NCBI GenBank assembly: GCA_035546335.1
Contig: DATKDP010000073.1
Location: 1-31,621, forward strand
Source of the DNA: DATKDP01 sp035546335
Lineage (GTDB): Bacteria > Acidobacteriota > Thermoanaerobaculia > Gp7-AA8
Direction: 5' to 3'
Length of the DNA: 31,621 nucleotides
The notes beneath the pieces were generated by a model that was not told where the DNA came from, ran no database searches, and saw only the letters and a program-made list of their open reading frames with translations. Positions 7,665 to 17,611 of this stretch are shown piece by piece; position 1 is the first letter of the stretch, and each line of letters starts with the position of its first letter. The translations under genes were made by a program, and so were the position numbers.

Positions 7665-8747
7665 ATGCTGCTGATCCCGACTCTTCTGTTCATCGCCGGT
7701 CTCGTGCTCCTGGTCGCGGGAGCCGAGGTTCTCGTTCGCGGAGCGTCGCGGCTGGCGGTTGCCGTCGGCATCTCGCCGCTGGTCGTCGGCCTCACCGTCG
7801 TCGCGTACGGAACGAGTGCGCCGGAGCTCGCGGTGAGCATTCAAGCGTCACTCGCGGGTCAACCGGACGTCGCAGTCGGCAACGTCGTCGGCAGCAACAT
7901 CGCGAACATTCTCCTGATCCTCGGACTTTCGGCGCTGGTGGCGCCTCTGATCGTGGCACAGCAGCTCGTTCGCATCGATGTCCCTCTGATGATCGGTGTC
8001 TCGCTGCTCCTGCTCGGGATGGCCTATGACGGCAGAGTCGGACGGTTAGAGGGCGGCATCCTGGTCGTTGGCGCGATCGCCTACACCCTGTTCGCGATCA
8101 TCAGGAGCCGCAAAGAAAGCCGCAGCGTGCAGCAGGAATACGAGGACGAGTTCGGCCCGAGGGAACCGTCCTCCGTATGGCTCGACGCCGGCTTGATCCT
8201 CGCCGGTCTGGCTCTGCTCGTCGTGGGAGCCCGCTGGCTCGTCAATTCCGCGACGGTCTTCGCAACCGCTCTCGGCGTAAGCGAGCTGGTGATCGGGCTG
8301 ACGGTCGTGGCGATCGGAACCTCGCTTCCCGAGCTCGCCACCTCGGTCGTTGCCGCAATCAAAGGGGAGCGCGACATCGCCGTGGGCAACGTCGTGGGGA
8401 GCAACATATTCAACATCCTCCTGGTGCTCGGCGGCGCTTCCCTCTTCGCGAGAGATGGAATGCGGGTCGCTCCCGCCGTTCTGTCTTTCGATCTTCCGGT
8501 GATGATCGCTGTTGCTGTCGCATGCCTGCCGATCTTCTTCAACGGTCTAATCGACCGCTGGGAGGGAGGCTTCTTCTTGATCTATTTCGCCGCGTACACC
8601 ACCTACCTCTTCCTGAAAGCGACTCAGCACGATGCGTTGCCGCTGTTGAGCGGCGTGATGCTGTGGTTCGTCTTCCCGATCACGGCCGTGACTCTCGGTG
8701 TGTTGGCGCTGCGCCGCTGGCAAAAGGCACAGCAGGAATCACAGTGA
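7665..8747 (+). CDS. Calcium/sodium exchanger, CaCA family
   Basis: A 360-residue inner-membrane cation exchanger related to YrbG. The two inverted alpha repeats are plain: GTSAPEL at 49-55 with GNVVGSNIANIL at 72-83, and GTSLPEL from 218 with a second GNVVGSNIFNIL downstream. The acidic residues in both GTSxPEL motifs are the expected ion ligands. About ten membrane segments are predicted, with a charged cytoplasmic loop (RSRKESR...EYEDEFG) between the two halves. The length is slightly above the usual 320-330 residues because of that loop and an extra C-terminal segment. It probably exports Ca2+ in exchange for Na+ or H+; the ion pair is inferred from the family. Confidence 0.95.
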   Translation: MLLIPTLLFIAGLVLLVAGAEVLVRGASRLAVAVGISPLVVGLTVVAYGTSAPELAVSIQASLAGQPDVAVGNVVGSNIANILLILGLSALVAPLIVAQQLVRIDVPLMIGVSLLLLGMAYDGRVGRLEGGILVVGAIAYTLFAIIRSRKESRSVQQEYEDEFGPREPSSVWLDAGLILAGLALLVVGARWLVNSATVFATALGVSELVIGLTVVAIGTSLPELATSVVAAIKGERDIAVGNVVGSNIFNILLVLGGASLFARDGMRVAPAVLSFDLPVMIAVAVACLPIFFNGLIDRWEGGFFLIYFAAYTTYLFLKATQHDALPLLSGVMLWFVFPITAVTLGVLALRRWQKAQQESQ

Positions 8748-8754
8748 TCGAGGT

Positions 8755-8778
8755 GGCCGAAGATTCCGATCTTCGGCC
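8755..8778 (+). repeat. Dispersed palindrome, copy 1
   Basis: Arms GGCCGAAGAT (8755-8764) and ATCTTCGGCC (8769-8778) pair perfectly around the loop TCCG. It starts 7 nt after the exchanger stop codon. In this orientation the RNA loop is UCCG, a member of the UNCG tetraloop class. No T-run follows, so it is not a standard intrinsic terminator. Confidence 0.9.
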
Positions 8779-8834
8779 TTCACCCGCTCGGACTGACAAC
8801 GTGCGCAGCCGGGGTCGTGCGTCCTCGCACGATC

Positions 8835-8856
8835 GCGATGGCGTCCTCGCCATCGC
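8835..8856. terminator. Hairpin between convergent genes
   Basis: GCGATGGCG (8835-8843) and CGCCATCGC (8848-8856) form a perfect 9-bp stem with loop TCCT. It lies between the convergent ends of the exchanger and TonB genes and could act on either transcript. Neither side has a T-run, so terminator activity is tentative. Confidence 0.4.
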
Positions 8857-8937
8857 TGGCAGGCTTGGTCAGATCGTCCCGACTCGCGAGGGGCGGCGAG
8901 GACGCCCGACCCCCTTTGATCCCACTGTCGCCGCAGA

Positions 8938-9735
8938 CTATCTTGCAGCCGACCTTGAGCCGCTGGTCAGCTGGAAGATCACCGTCAGCTCATGAACGAC
9001 TTCGACCGGCTCACCGTCGACGATCATGGGGCGGAAGCGCCAGTTCCGAATGGCCCTCACGGCGGATTGGTTGAGCAGATCGGGCCCCGGCTTCAGGATG
9101 GTCACACTGCTGACGCGACCTCGCTTGTCGATCGTGTAGCGGACCAGGACGTGACCGTCGATCATCCTCAGCCGTGCGTCCTCAGGATATTCGGGATACA
9201 CCCGCGAGAGCGGCACCAGGGGAAGTCGCTTGTCACGCTCCACGACGATCGGTTGTCCCTCACGCTCTTCGCCGAGCGAGCCGATCACCCCGCCGATCGT
9301 TCCTCCGACCTCGCCTCCGAACACGCCGCCCAGAGCGCCTCCGAAAATCCCCCCTGCGACGCCGCCGATCACTCCCCCCTCGACGCCCCACTCCGGTTGT
9401 TCGACGACCGCGATCTGCTCGGGAATCTCCGCAGGCGCGAACTCTTCGTCAGGAACTTCGTGCGCGATCTCGATCAGCGGGTCGGGTGTGACCACCCTCT
9501 GCGCCGGCGGTGGCGGAGGGGGTGGCGGCGGAGGGGGTGGCGGCGTCAACTCGGCGACCGAATAGCGGCTCATTTGCGCCGGAGTGTTGGATGGAAAGTC
9601 GACGGCCCACACCGACAGTGTGACGATAGTGGCGGCGGCTCCGCCGTGGAGGAGTACCGAGATCGAAAAGGTGCTCGCCCCGAAGACGGTCCGTCGCGGC
9701 CTCTTCCTCGATTCGATGACTGTCGTTTCCCACAT
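8938..9735 (-). CDS. TonB-family energy transducer
   Basis: About 265 residues from the ATG at 9735; a TTG at 9750 adds five. The order is a basic cytoplasmic tail (RKRPRR), one membrane anchor, a run of 13 prolines, an acidic/proline segment, a striking stretch in which GG recurs every four residues eight or so times (GGVIGGVAGG and onward), and a C-terminal TonB domain with YPEYPEDAR and VRYTIDKRGRVSSV. TonB proteins pass proton-motive energy to outer-membrane receptors, so this implies an outer membrane. No exbB, exbD or receptor gene is nearby. The Gly-rich stretch replaces much of the usual Pro/Lys/Glu spacer. Confidence 0.93.
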   Translation of the reverse strand: MWETTVIESRKRPRRTVFGASTFSISVLLHGGAAATIVTLSVWAVDFPSNTPAQMSRYSVAELTPPPPPPPPPPPPPAQRVVTPDPLIEIAHEVPDEEFAPAEIPEQIAVVEQPEWGVEGGVIGGVAGGIFGGALGGVFGGEVGGTIGGVIGSLGEEREGQPIVVERDKRLPLVPLSRVYPEYPEDARLRMIDGHVLVRYTIDKRGRVSSVTILKPGPDLLNQSAVRAIRNWRFRPMIVDGEPVEVVHELTVIFQLTSGSRSAAR

Positions 9736-9815
9736 GAAACAATCCGGCAACGGTGATTCTTCACGTCGCTCCGGTTGACGAGATTCAATTCCGGGCCATG
9801 CCCGGGATCCACACG

Positions 9816-9830
9816 GTATCTAGATGATAC
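9816..9830. other. Short inverted repeat upstream of TonB gene
   Basis: GTATC (9816-9820) and GATAC (9826-9830) flank TAGAT, about 80 nt upstream of the TonB start. It could be a regulator site or chance. A second inverted repeat, CCGGGC-CAT-GCCCGG, lies nearby at about 9791-9805. Nothing coding is seen between the TonB start and the katG end. Confidence 0.25.
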
Positions 9831-9929
9831 AACAGGGTCACCATGCAAGGCTCGGGCAAATGAGACATCGGGTCACGAGCGGAGGCAATGCTCAGCACGC
9901 TTCTCAGCCACCCAACGCGCAGAAAACGA

Positions 9930-9958
9930 CGCAGGCGACCCTTCGAGGGTCGCCTGCG
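9930..9958 (-). terminator. Intrinsic terminator of katG
   Basis: A perfect 12-bp stem, CGCAGGCGACCC (9930-9941) with GGGTCGCCTGCG (9947-9958) and loop TTCGA. Read on the minus strand it is followed by TCGTTTTC, a short U-run. It lies 30 nt past the katG stop codon, so it should end the perR-katG transcript. Confidence 0.8.
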
Positions 9959-9987
9959 CTTGATCCACAGCCCTGGTAGCGCGAAGA

Positions 9988-12246
<2,259 letters not shown>

Positions 12247-12261
12247 GTCAATCCTCCTGAT

Positions 12262-12276
12262 TTGGACGTTGTCTAA
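12262..12276 (-). promoter_or_regulatory. Candidate PerR-type operator before katG
   Basis: On the minus strand the site reads TTAGACA-A-CGTCCAA, a 7-1-7 inverted repeat (5 of 7 positions symmetric), the geometry of Fur/PerR boxes. It shares GACAA(A/C)GTCCA with the site overlapping the perR promoter. It lies 15 nt upstream of the katG start codon, within the perR-katG gap. Confidence 0.5.
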
Positions 12277-12298
12277 CCTCTTTGGAAAAAAAGAGAAT

Positions 12299-12706
12299 TC
12301 AGCGTCGAGTGGGGCGGCGGCGGCCGCGCATCACGACCTGATAGTCGTCGACCTGGAAGCCCGGCAGCGGTGACGCCTGGCTCACCTCGATGTGATCCCA
12401 GGGGATGTCATAGATCCGCCCGGTGCCTTCATCGATGAAGTGGTGATGGCGATCTGTGTTCGGATCGAAGAGCACGGAGTCTGGAGCGAGATGGAGCTCC
12501 CGGAGCAGTCCTTTCCCCACGAAGAGATGGAGCGTGTTGTAGACGGTCGCCCTGGAGATCATCGGGAAATTCTCCTGAACGCTCGCCCACACTCTGTCGG
12601 CCGAGGGATGCTCGGTAGTGTGGAGCACGTACTCTGCGACGGCGACGCGCTGCGCCGACGGCTGGATGCCATGTTCCTCGAGAATGCGTACGACGTCGGG
12701 CTTCAT
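12299..12706 (-). CDS. PerR-like Fur-family repressor lacking structural zinc Cys
   Basis: A 135-residue Fur-family regulator with the winged-helix signature SRATVYNTLHLF. Counting from the ATG at 12706, H33, D81, H87, H89 and D100 match the spacing of the Bacillus PerR regulatory metal site (H37, D85, H91, H93, D104), with Asp rather than Glu at the peroxide-sensing position. Unusually there is no cysteine at all: both CxxC pairs of the structural zinc site are absent (the first is replaced by D-E-G-T, the second by a basic Arg-rich tail). A TTG at 12724 would extend it by six residues but lies inside the -10 box, so the ATG is preferred. Next to katG, it is probably the peroxide-responsive regulator of katG and of itself. 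Confidence 0.9.
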   Translation of the reverse strand: MKPDVVRILEEHGIQPSAQRVAVAEYVLHTTEHPSADRVWASVQENFPMISRATVYNTLHLFVGKGLLRELHLAPDSVLFDPNTDRHHHFIDEGTGRIYDIPWDHIEVSQASPLPGFQVDDYQVVMRGRRRPTRR

Positions 12707-12723
12707 GTCGGAAACCGTCGACA

Positions 12724-12753
12724 AGATAAGTTCTGAGGCTGGACTTTGTCAAG
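12724..12753 (-). promoter_or_regulatory. Promoter of perR-katG with overlapping operator
   Basis: On the minus strand TTGACA (12747-12752, perfect -35) and TTATCT (12724-12729, -10) are 17 nt apart. Transcription would begin near 12717, about 10 nt before the ATG at 12706. The -35 is embedded in CTTGACA-A-AGTCCAG (12739-12753), a 7-1-7 inverted repeat that resembles the site before katG. A repressor bound here would block RNA polymerase, which suggests autoregulation. Confidence 0.75.
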
Positions 12754-12913
12754 AGTTGGCCTCGCGAAAGGCGTGAATGCGTTCCGCGAGCGCTCCAGCG
12801 ATTCGTCAAAAGGAAGGCCCGTCCCTCCGCCCGCCGTCCCCAGGAAAAAGCTCCGGCCCTCCCTCCGTCGCCGCTCGGTTCATGAGAACCGCCGCCGGCG
12901 CCCAATGCCCTGC

Positions 12914-12919
12914 TACAAT
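12914..12919 (+). promoter_or_regulatory. Extended -10 box of the spermidine-synthase-like gene
   Basis: TACAAT preceded by TGC (TGn extension) ends 10 nt before the ATG at 12930. No Shine-Dalgarno and no good -35 are seen, so the mRNA leader would be only a few bases long. Confidence 0.45.
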
Positions 12920-12929
12920 CCAGCCCCGC

Positions 12930-15383
12930 ATGAACCGGTCCCGGGCGCTGAAGGCCCTCCTCATCATCATCTTCTTCCTCTCGGGGCTCGGCGCTCTCTT
13001 CTACCAGGTCGTCTGGCTGAAGTACCTCGGTCTGGTGTTCGGCAACACCGTCTATGCCGCAGCGACCATCATCGCCATCTATCTCGCCGGTCTCGGAATC
13101 GGCGGCTTCGTCTTCGCTCGCTTTCTGCAGCGCCCCGACCCGCTCGTGCTCTATGCGATTCTGGAGGCGCTGATCGGAACGCTGGGGGCACTCTCCCCTT
13201 CTGCCTTTTCGCTGCTGGACTCCGCCTACATCGCCTCCTTCCGCCTCTTCGAGGGTGCGCCGTTTCTGCTCGCCGTCTCCCGCGGCGCGGTCGCGTCGCT
13301 CTTTCTGCTTCCGCCGACGATTCTGATGGGCGGCACACTTCCGCTTCTCATCCGCTGCTTCACCGGCGGGCGGAAGGACGGTGGAACTTCCGTCTCCGTT
13401 CTCTACGCGGCAAACACTTTCGGAGCGACCGCCGGCGTGGGGCTGGCTGGATTCCTGACGATTCCTGCCATCGGACTGCTGGCGACGACCTTCCTCGCGG
13501 TGATCCTGAACTTCGCTCTGGCTGTCGTGTCCGCGGTGGTGGCCTTCTCATCCGGAAAGCGCGCTGCGCCGGTCGCCGGATCGGAAGAGCGCGAACCGGA
13601 CGAGCTCCCTCCGATCGCACTTCGCGGTGGAGCGCCGGTGGTCCTCGCCGCCAGCTTCCTGATGGGGCTGACCTCGATCGCCGACGAGGTGTTCTGGTCG
13701 CGAATCCTCGTTCTTCACCTCGGAAGCAGTGTGTACGCCTACTCGCTGATGCTGTTCTGCTTTCTGCTCGGGCTCGCCTCGGGAAGCGCCCTGATCGCCC
13801 GTTTCATCGAGAGAGTGGCCCTCCCCCGTCTCCTCGGGATGCTCGAGATCGCGCTGGCCGTCGTGCTCGTGATGCAGATCCATCTTTTCGGAAGATTCGC
13901 CGACATCCTGGAGAGCTCGGCACGTACCTTCGGCATCGAGACCGACTGGCAACGAATGCTCGCATATCTGTCGAGCACTCTGGTCGCGCTTTTTATCCCC
14001 ACGCTTCTGATGGGAGCAACGTTTCCCGTCGCGGTGAAGCTCTACAGCCGGGCCAGAGACGAGCGCGAGAGCCGGTCGGTCGGCTCGGTGTACCTGGCGA
14101 ACACGATCGGGAGCATCGCCGGCTCGCTCGCCGCCGGGTTCCTCCTGGTTCGCGCGATCGGCTCGCAGAACGGGCTGTTCACCATGGCGGCGATCAACCT
14201 CGGGGTCGGAGCCGTCTTCTGGCTCCAGCCGGACCGGCGCGCCTCGCGATTCGCACTGCCCGGGTTTGCGGCGCTGCTCGTCATCGCGTCGTTCGCCGCG
14301 GCGCGGCCCGATCAGGTCGTGCTTTCGGCGGGCATCTTCGCCGACTCGAAAGCGCCGATCCTGGTGTTCCGGGAAGACGTGACGGCGACGGTCACCCTGC
14401 GCCGCGTCGCACCGGAAAGACTGTCGCTCGAGCTCAACGGGGTGAACGTTGCCGGTACGGCGCCGGATCTGCGCGGCAGCCAGAAGCTGCAGGGGCACCT
14501 CCCGCTGCTGATCCATCCGGCGGCGAAGAGCGTGCTGCACATCGGATTCGGGAGCGGAGGGACCGCCTGGGCCGTATCGCAGCATCCGGTGCGGGAGATC
14601 ACCATCGCCGAGATCTCCCCCGAGGTGCTGGACGTGTCCGACCGTCACCTGCGTTCAGAGAATCACGGCGTGCTCGACGACCGGCGTGTGCGGGTGGTGG
14701 TCAACGACGGAAGGAACTTCGTTCTCGCCACGCCGGAGCGTTTCGACGTGATTCTCTCCGACTCGATTCACCCGCGATATGCGGGAAACAGCACGCTCTA
14801 CACCCGCGATTACTTCGCGCTCTGCCGCGAGCGGCTGAATCCTGGCGGGATCGTGTCGATGTGGCTGCCGACGTACTCGTTGACCTCGCGCAACTACCTG
14901 ATGATCCTCCGCGCCTTTCGCGAGATCTTCCCCAACACGACGGTGTGGTACGTCCCGAATACGCTCAACGCCTTCACAATCGTGATCGGCCGGACCGAGG
15001 AGGGGCCGATCCCGCTGCAGCGTATCCTGGCCAACGCCGGACCAGCCGTCGCCGCGGACCTGCACGGCATCGACGTTCACGGGGTCTACGACCTTGCCAG
15101 CGCCCTGCTGCTCGATCCGGAAGCGGTTGCGAGAATCACGGCGGACATCCCGCCGCACGTGGATGACCTGCCGGCGGTGGAGTACGAGAGCGGGCGGATC
15201 GTCGATCGCGAAGCGGCGTGGCTGCGGAACTTCATCATGATCGCGCGAGCGATGGGGCCGCTGGGCCGCGCCTTCGGCCCGCAGAGAAATCCCACAGCGC
15301 TCGCCGAGGCGGAGCGGATCCGGATTCTCCGCGCGCGGGAGCACATCGAGCAGCTGGCCCGCGCGATCCGCAGGGAACGCTGA
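12930..15383 (+). CDS. Fused polytopic membrane/spermidine-synthase-like protein
   Basis: About 817 residues. The N-terminal 480 or so are strongly hydrophobic, with a dozen or more membrane segments in two similar halves; PPTILMGGTLPLLIR in the first and IPTLLMGATFPVAVK in the second mark the duplication. The C-terminal third is a Rossmann methyltransferase-like fold of the spermidine synthase family: nucleotide-binding GFGSGG at 539-544, an acidic end of strand 2 (IAEISPEVL), and D611-S-I-H-P where aminopropyltransferases usually have a D-x-x-D-P type motif. Whether it makes a polyamine is unknown; no speD or other polyamine gene is nearby. The start at 12930 begins the first membrane segment; longer upstream reading has no membrane or family character. 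Confidence 0.9.
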   Translation: MNRSRALKALLIIIFFLSGLGALFYQVVWLKYLGLVFGNTVYAAATIIAIYLAGLGIGGFVFARFLQRPDPLVLYAILEALIGTLGALSPSAFSLLDSAYIASFRLFEGAPFLLAVSRGAVASLFLLPPTILMGGTLPLLIRCFTGGRKDGGTSVSVLYAANTFGATAGVGLAGFLTIPAIGLLATTFLAVILNFALAVVSAVVAFSSGKRAAPVAGSEEREPDELPPIALRGGAPVVLAASFLMGLTSIADEVFWSRILVLHLGSSVYAYSLMLFCFLLGLASGSALIARFIERVALPRLLGMLEIALAVVLVMQIHLFGRFADILESSARTFGIETDWQRMLAYLSSTLVALFIPTLLMGATFPVAVKLYSRARDERESRSVGSVYLANTIGSIAGSLAAGFLLVRAIGSQNGLFTMAAINLGVGAVFWLQPDRRASRFALPGFAALLVIASFAAARPDQVVLSAGIFADSKAPILVFREDVTATVTLRRVAPERLSLELNGVNVAGTAPDLRGSQKLQGHLPLLIHPAAKSVLHIGFGSGGTAWAVSQHPVREITIAEISPEVLDVSDRHLRSENHGVLDDRRVRVVVNDGRNFVLATPERFDVILSDSIHPRYAGNSTLYTRDYFALCRERLNPGGIVSMWLPTYSLTSRNYLMILRAFREIFPNTTVWYVPNTLNAFTIVIGRTEEGPIPLQRILANAGPAVAADLHGIDVHGVYDLASALLLDPEAVARITADIPPHVDDLPAVEYESGRIVDREAAWLRNFIMIARAMGPLGRAFGPQRNPTALAEAERIRILRAREHIEQLARAIRRER

Positions 15384-15405
15384 GGCGACCCCACTGCATC
15401 GAGGA

Positions 15406-17502
15406 TCAGCCGGACTCAGGTGAGGGAAAAAAGAGATGAAAGGTCGTGCCACGGCCGATCTCGCTCTCGACGAAGATCAGGCCTTCATGGGCCATGACGA
15501 TCTGATGGGTGATGGCCAGTCCGAGACCAGTGCCGCTCCGCTTCGTCGTAAACAGCGGTTCGAACACATTGCCCAGCACGTCGGCCGGGATTCCCGCACC
15601 GCTGTCGGCCACCGAAATCCAGACGAAACGCCTCGCCTCGGCGATCATGCCGAACGGAAAGGTCATCGGCCCCTCGAAAGAACGGACGGTGATGGTCACG
15701 ACTCCCTCGCCCCCCATCGCGTCGCGCGCATTGAGCAAAAGGTTGACCAGCACCTGATGAAGATGCCTCGGATCGGCTCCGAGCACCAGGCCGGACGGCA
15801 CCTGTACTGCGAGATCGATCTGCGGGCCGAGAAGGCCGCGCAGCTCGTCGCCTGCCTCACGCAAAAACGCGTCGAGGTCGAAGGTCTCGATCGCAGGGGC
15901 TGCGGTGCTGGTGAAGCGGAGAATTTCCTGGGCGATGCTCCGCCCTCGTCCTACCGAGACATGAATCCGATCGAGTGCCGTTTCGACCAGGGGATCGCCG
16001 GACGTTCGCCTTTTGAGGACTTCGAGAAACGGAAGAATCCCCATCAGCACGTTATTGAACTCGTGGGAGATCATTCCGGCAACACGGCCGAGTCCAGTCA
16101 CGCGGCGCTCCCGTTCAATGCGCAACGCGAATCGACTCCGATCCTCCTGCTCTCTTCTCCATTCCGTGAGATCGACTCCGATCGTGATCGTGTGCTCGAC
16201 GATCCCCTCTTTCGACTTCATGACGGTCGGATACCAGAGGATCCTCCGGATCGAACCGTTCTTCGCGACGATCACTCCCTCGTACTCCCGGCCGAAATCC
16301 CCTTCGTCGGAATCGGCCCCGTTCTTCGACTCGCTGACCGGGGCCAGCCAGGACGCGACTCTGGCAGAGTTCATCTCCTCGGCCGAATATCCGGTGACCC
16401 TCTGGAATGCTTCGTTGATGCGAACCACGCGGCCGACCCGATCGGTCACGACGACAAGGCTGCCGAGAGCGTCGAGCACGCCGGTGACGAAGTCGCGCTC
16501 CTGCTCGAGCATCTGCTCGTTCGCCCGACGCTCGAGGGCGCCCGCCAGGATGTCGGCGATCATGCCGGCGAGCCAGACGACTTCCTTGTCCCATTTCCGG
16601 AGACGATCGATCGTTCCGAAGTGCAGAAAGCCCACGGGCCGATTTCGCGCGAGCATCGGGAACGCGGCGGACGACGCCACGTTCTCAACGAGATCTTCGT
16701 GTTGTGCTCGCTCTCCGTCCGCGAGCAGACGCACGTCCTCGTGCACCACGCATCCGCCTTCGAGCAAGGTGTCGGTGAGCGCCCTGTAGGCTGCCGCCGG
16801 AGCGCTGGAAAAAAATCGCGAGCTCGGGGCGATGCCCGCCGACGGCCGCAACCAGGCGAACGTGCGACCGAATATCTTCCCTTCCGGCGAGAAGAGATAG
16901 AGCGAAACTGCATCGAGGCCCGCGAGCTCTCCGAGCTCTTCGAGCGTGGCCCGGATCGCGTTCTCGATGACACCTCCTTCGATCTGAAGAAATCTCGATG
17001 AAAGCGATGCGACGAAGGCCGTCGACCTCGCCCGCTGCAACACCGCATCGTCGCTCTTCCGGCGCTCCGCGACGAGCCCCGCCTCCCGGCGGGCACGCGC
17101 CACAGCCGGAGCGAGTCTCTGCATTCGATCCTTCAGAACGTAATCGACGGCTCCCATGCGCAACGCTTCGACCGCCATCTCCTCCCCCAGAACCGCCGAA
17201 AGAAAAATGAACGGCGTTTCGGGTGACAGGGACGAGGCCAGTGCGAGCGCGGCGAAGCCATCGAAGGCGGGCAGCCGCAGATCGCTGAGGATGACGTGCG
17301 GTTCGAACTCCTGGAGCGCTCGAAGAAAAGCGGACTCCTCGTCGACGATCCGCAGCGCGAATGGAAATCCCCCCGAGCTCAAGTGGCGCTTCGCCAGCTC
17401 GACATCGGTCAGCGAGTCCTCGACGAGAAGGATTCGGATCGTCAGATCGTCGTTCGCGCTTCCTTCGCCGGTCGCTCGCGCACCAAGCTGCTTCTGATTC
17501 AG
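15406..17502 (-). CDS. REC-GAF-PAS-histidine kinase, probable CTG start
   Basis: About 698 residues. In order: a receiver domain at about 22-140 with phospho-acceptor D74 (VILSDLRLP), a GAF-like domain at about 170-330, a PAS domain before about 450 (VTDRVGRVVRINEAFQRVTGY), and a histidine kinase core with H480 (ISHEFNN), N-box LLLNARDAM, SDSGAGIP and GTGLGLA near 657. It has no membrane segment, so it should be a cytosolic sensor that is itself a phosphorelay target. No ATG, GTG or TTG sits near the start of the receiver domain; a CTG at 17502 follows GGGAGG (17509-17514) by 6 nt and is taken as the start. The alternative TTG at 17664 lies inside the E1 gene and adds a low-complexity tail. 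It lies 109 nt behind the E1 gene. Confidence 0.88.
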   Translation of the reverse strand: MNQKQLGARATGEGSANDDLTIRILLVEDSLTDVELAKRHLSSGGFPFALRIVDEESAFLRALQEFEPHVILSDLRLPAFDGFAALALASSLSPETPFIFLSAVLGEEMAVEALRMGAVDYVLKDRMQRLAPAVARARREAGLVAERRKSDDAVLQRARSTAFVASLSSRFLQIEGGVIENAIRATLEELGELAGLDAVSLYLFSPEGKIFGRTFAWLRPSAGIAPSSRFFSSAPAAAYRALTDTLLEGGCVVHEDVRLLADGERAQHEDLVENVASSAAFPMLARNRPVGFLHFGTIDRLRKWDKEVVWLAGMIADILAGALERRANEQMLEQERDFVTGVLDALGSLVVVTDRVGRVVRINEAFQRVTGYSAEEMNSARVASWLAPVSESKNGADSDEGDFGREYEGVIVAKNGSIRRILWYPTVMKSKEGIVEHTITIGVDLTEWRREQEDRSRFALRIERERRVTGLGRVAGMISHEFNNVLMGILPFLEVLKRRTSGDPLVETALDRIHVSVGRGRSIAQEILRFTSTAAPAIETFDLDAFLREAGDELRGLLGPQIDLAVQVPSGLVLGADPRHLHQVLVNLLLNARDAMGGEGVVTITVRSFEGPMTFPFGMIAEARRFVWISVADSGAGIPADVLGNVFEPLFTTKRSGTGLGLAITHQIVMAHEGLIFVESEIGRGTTFHLFFPSPESG

Positions 17503-17611
17503 ACGAGACCTCCCAACAAGGTGAGTCAGTGGAGGGAAAAACCCTACCCCCCCACCCTGAAAAAAATCGCGACGCCCCGAGCTCGACTTGCCAGATGCCT
17601 GCCGACCCGGC

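Noticed and set aside
12262..12298. The T-rich run between perR and katG as a terminator
   Set aside because: The only hairpin next to it is a short A/T-rich stem, and perR and katG read in the same direction with a good ribosome site for katG.
12746..15166. An 806-residue frame parallel to the spermidine-synthase-like gene
   Set aside because: It is Arg-rich and featureless, while the other frame has membrane segments and a Rossmann fold.
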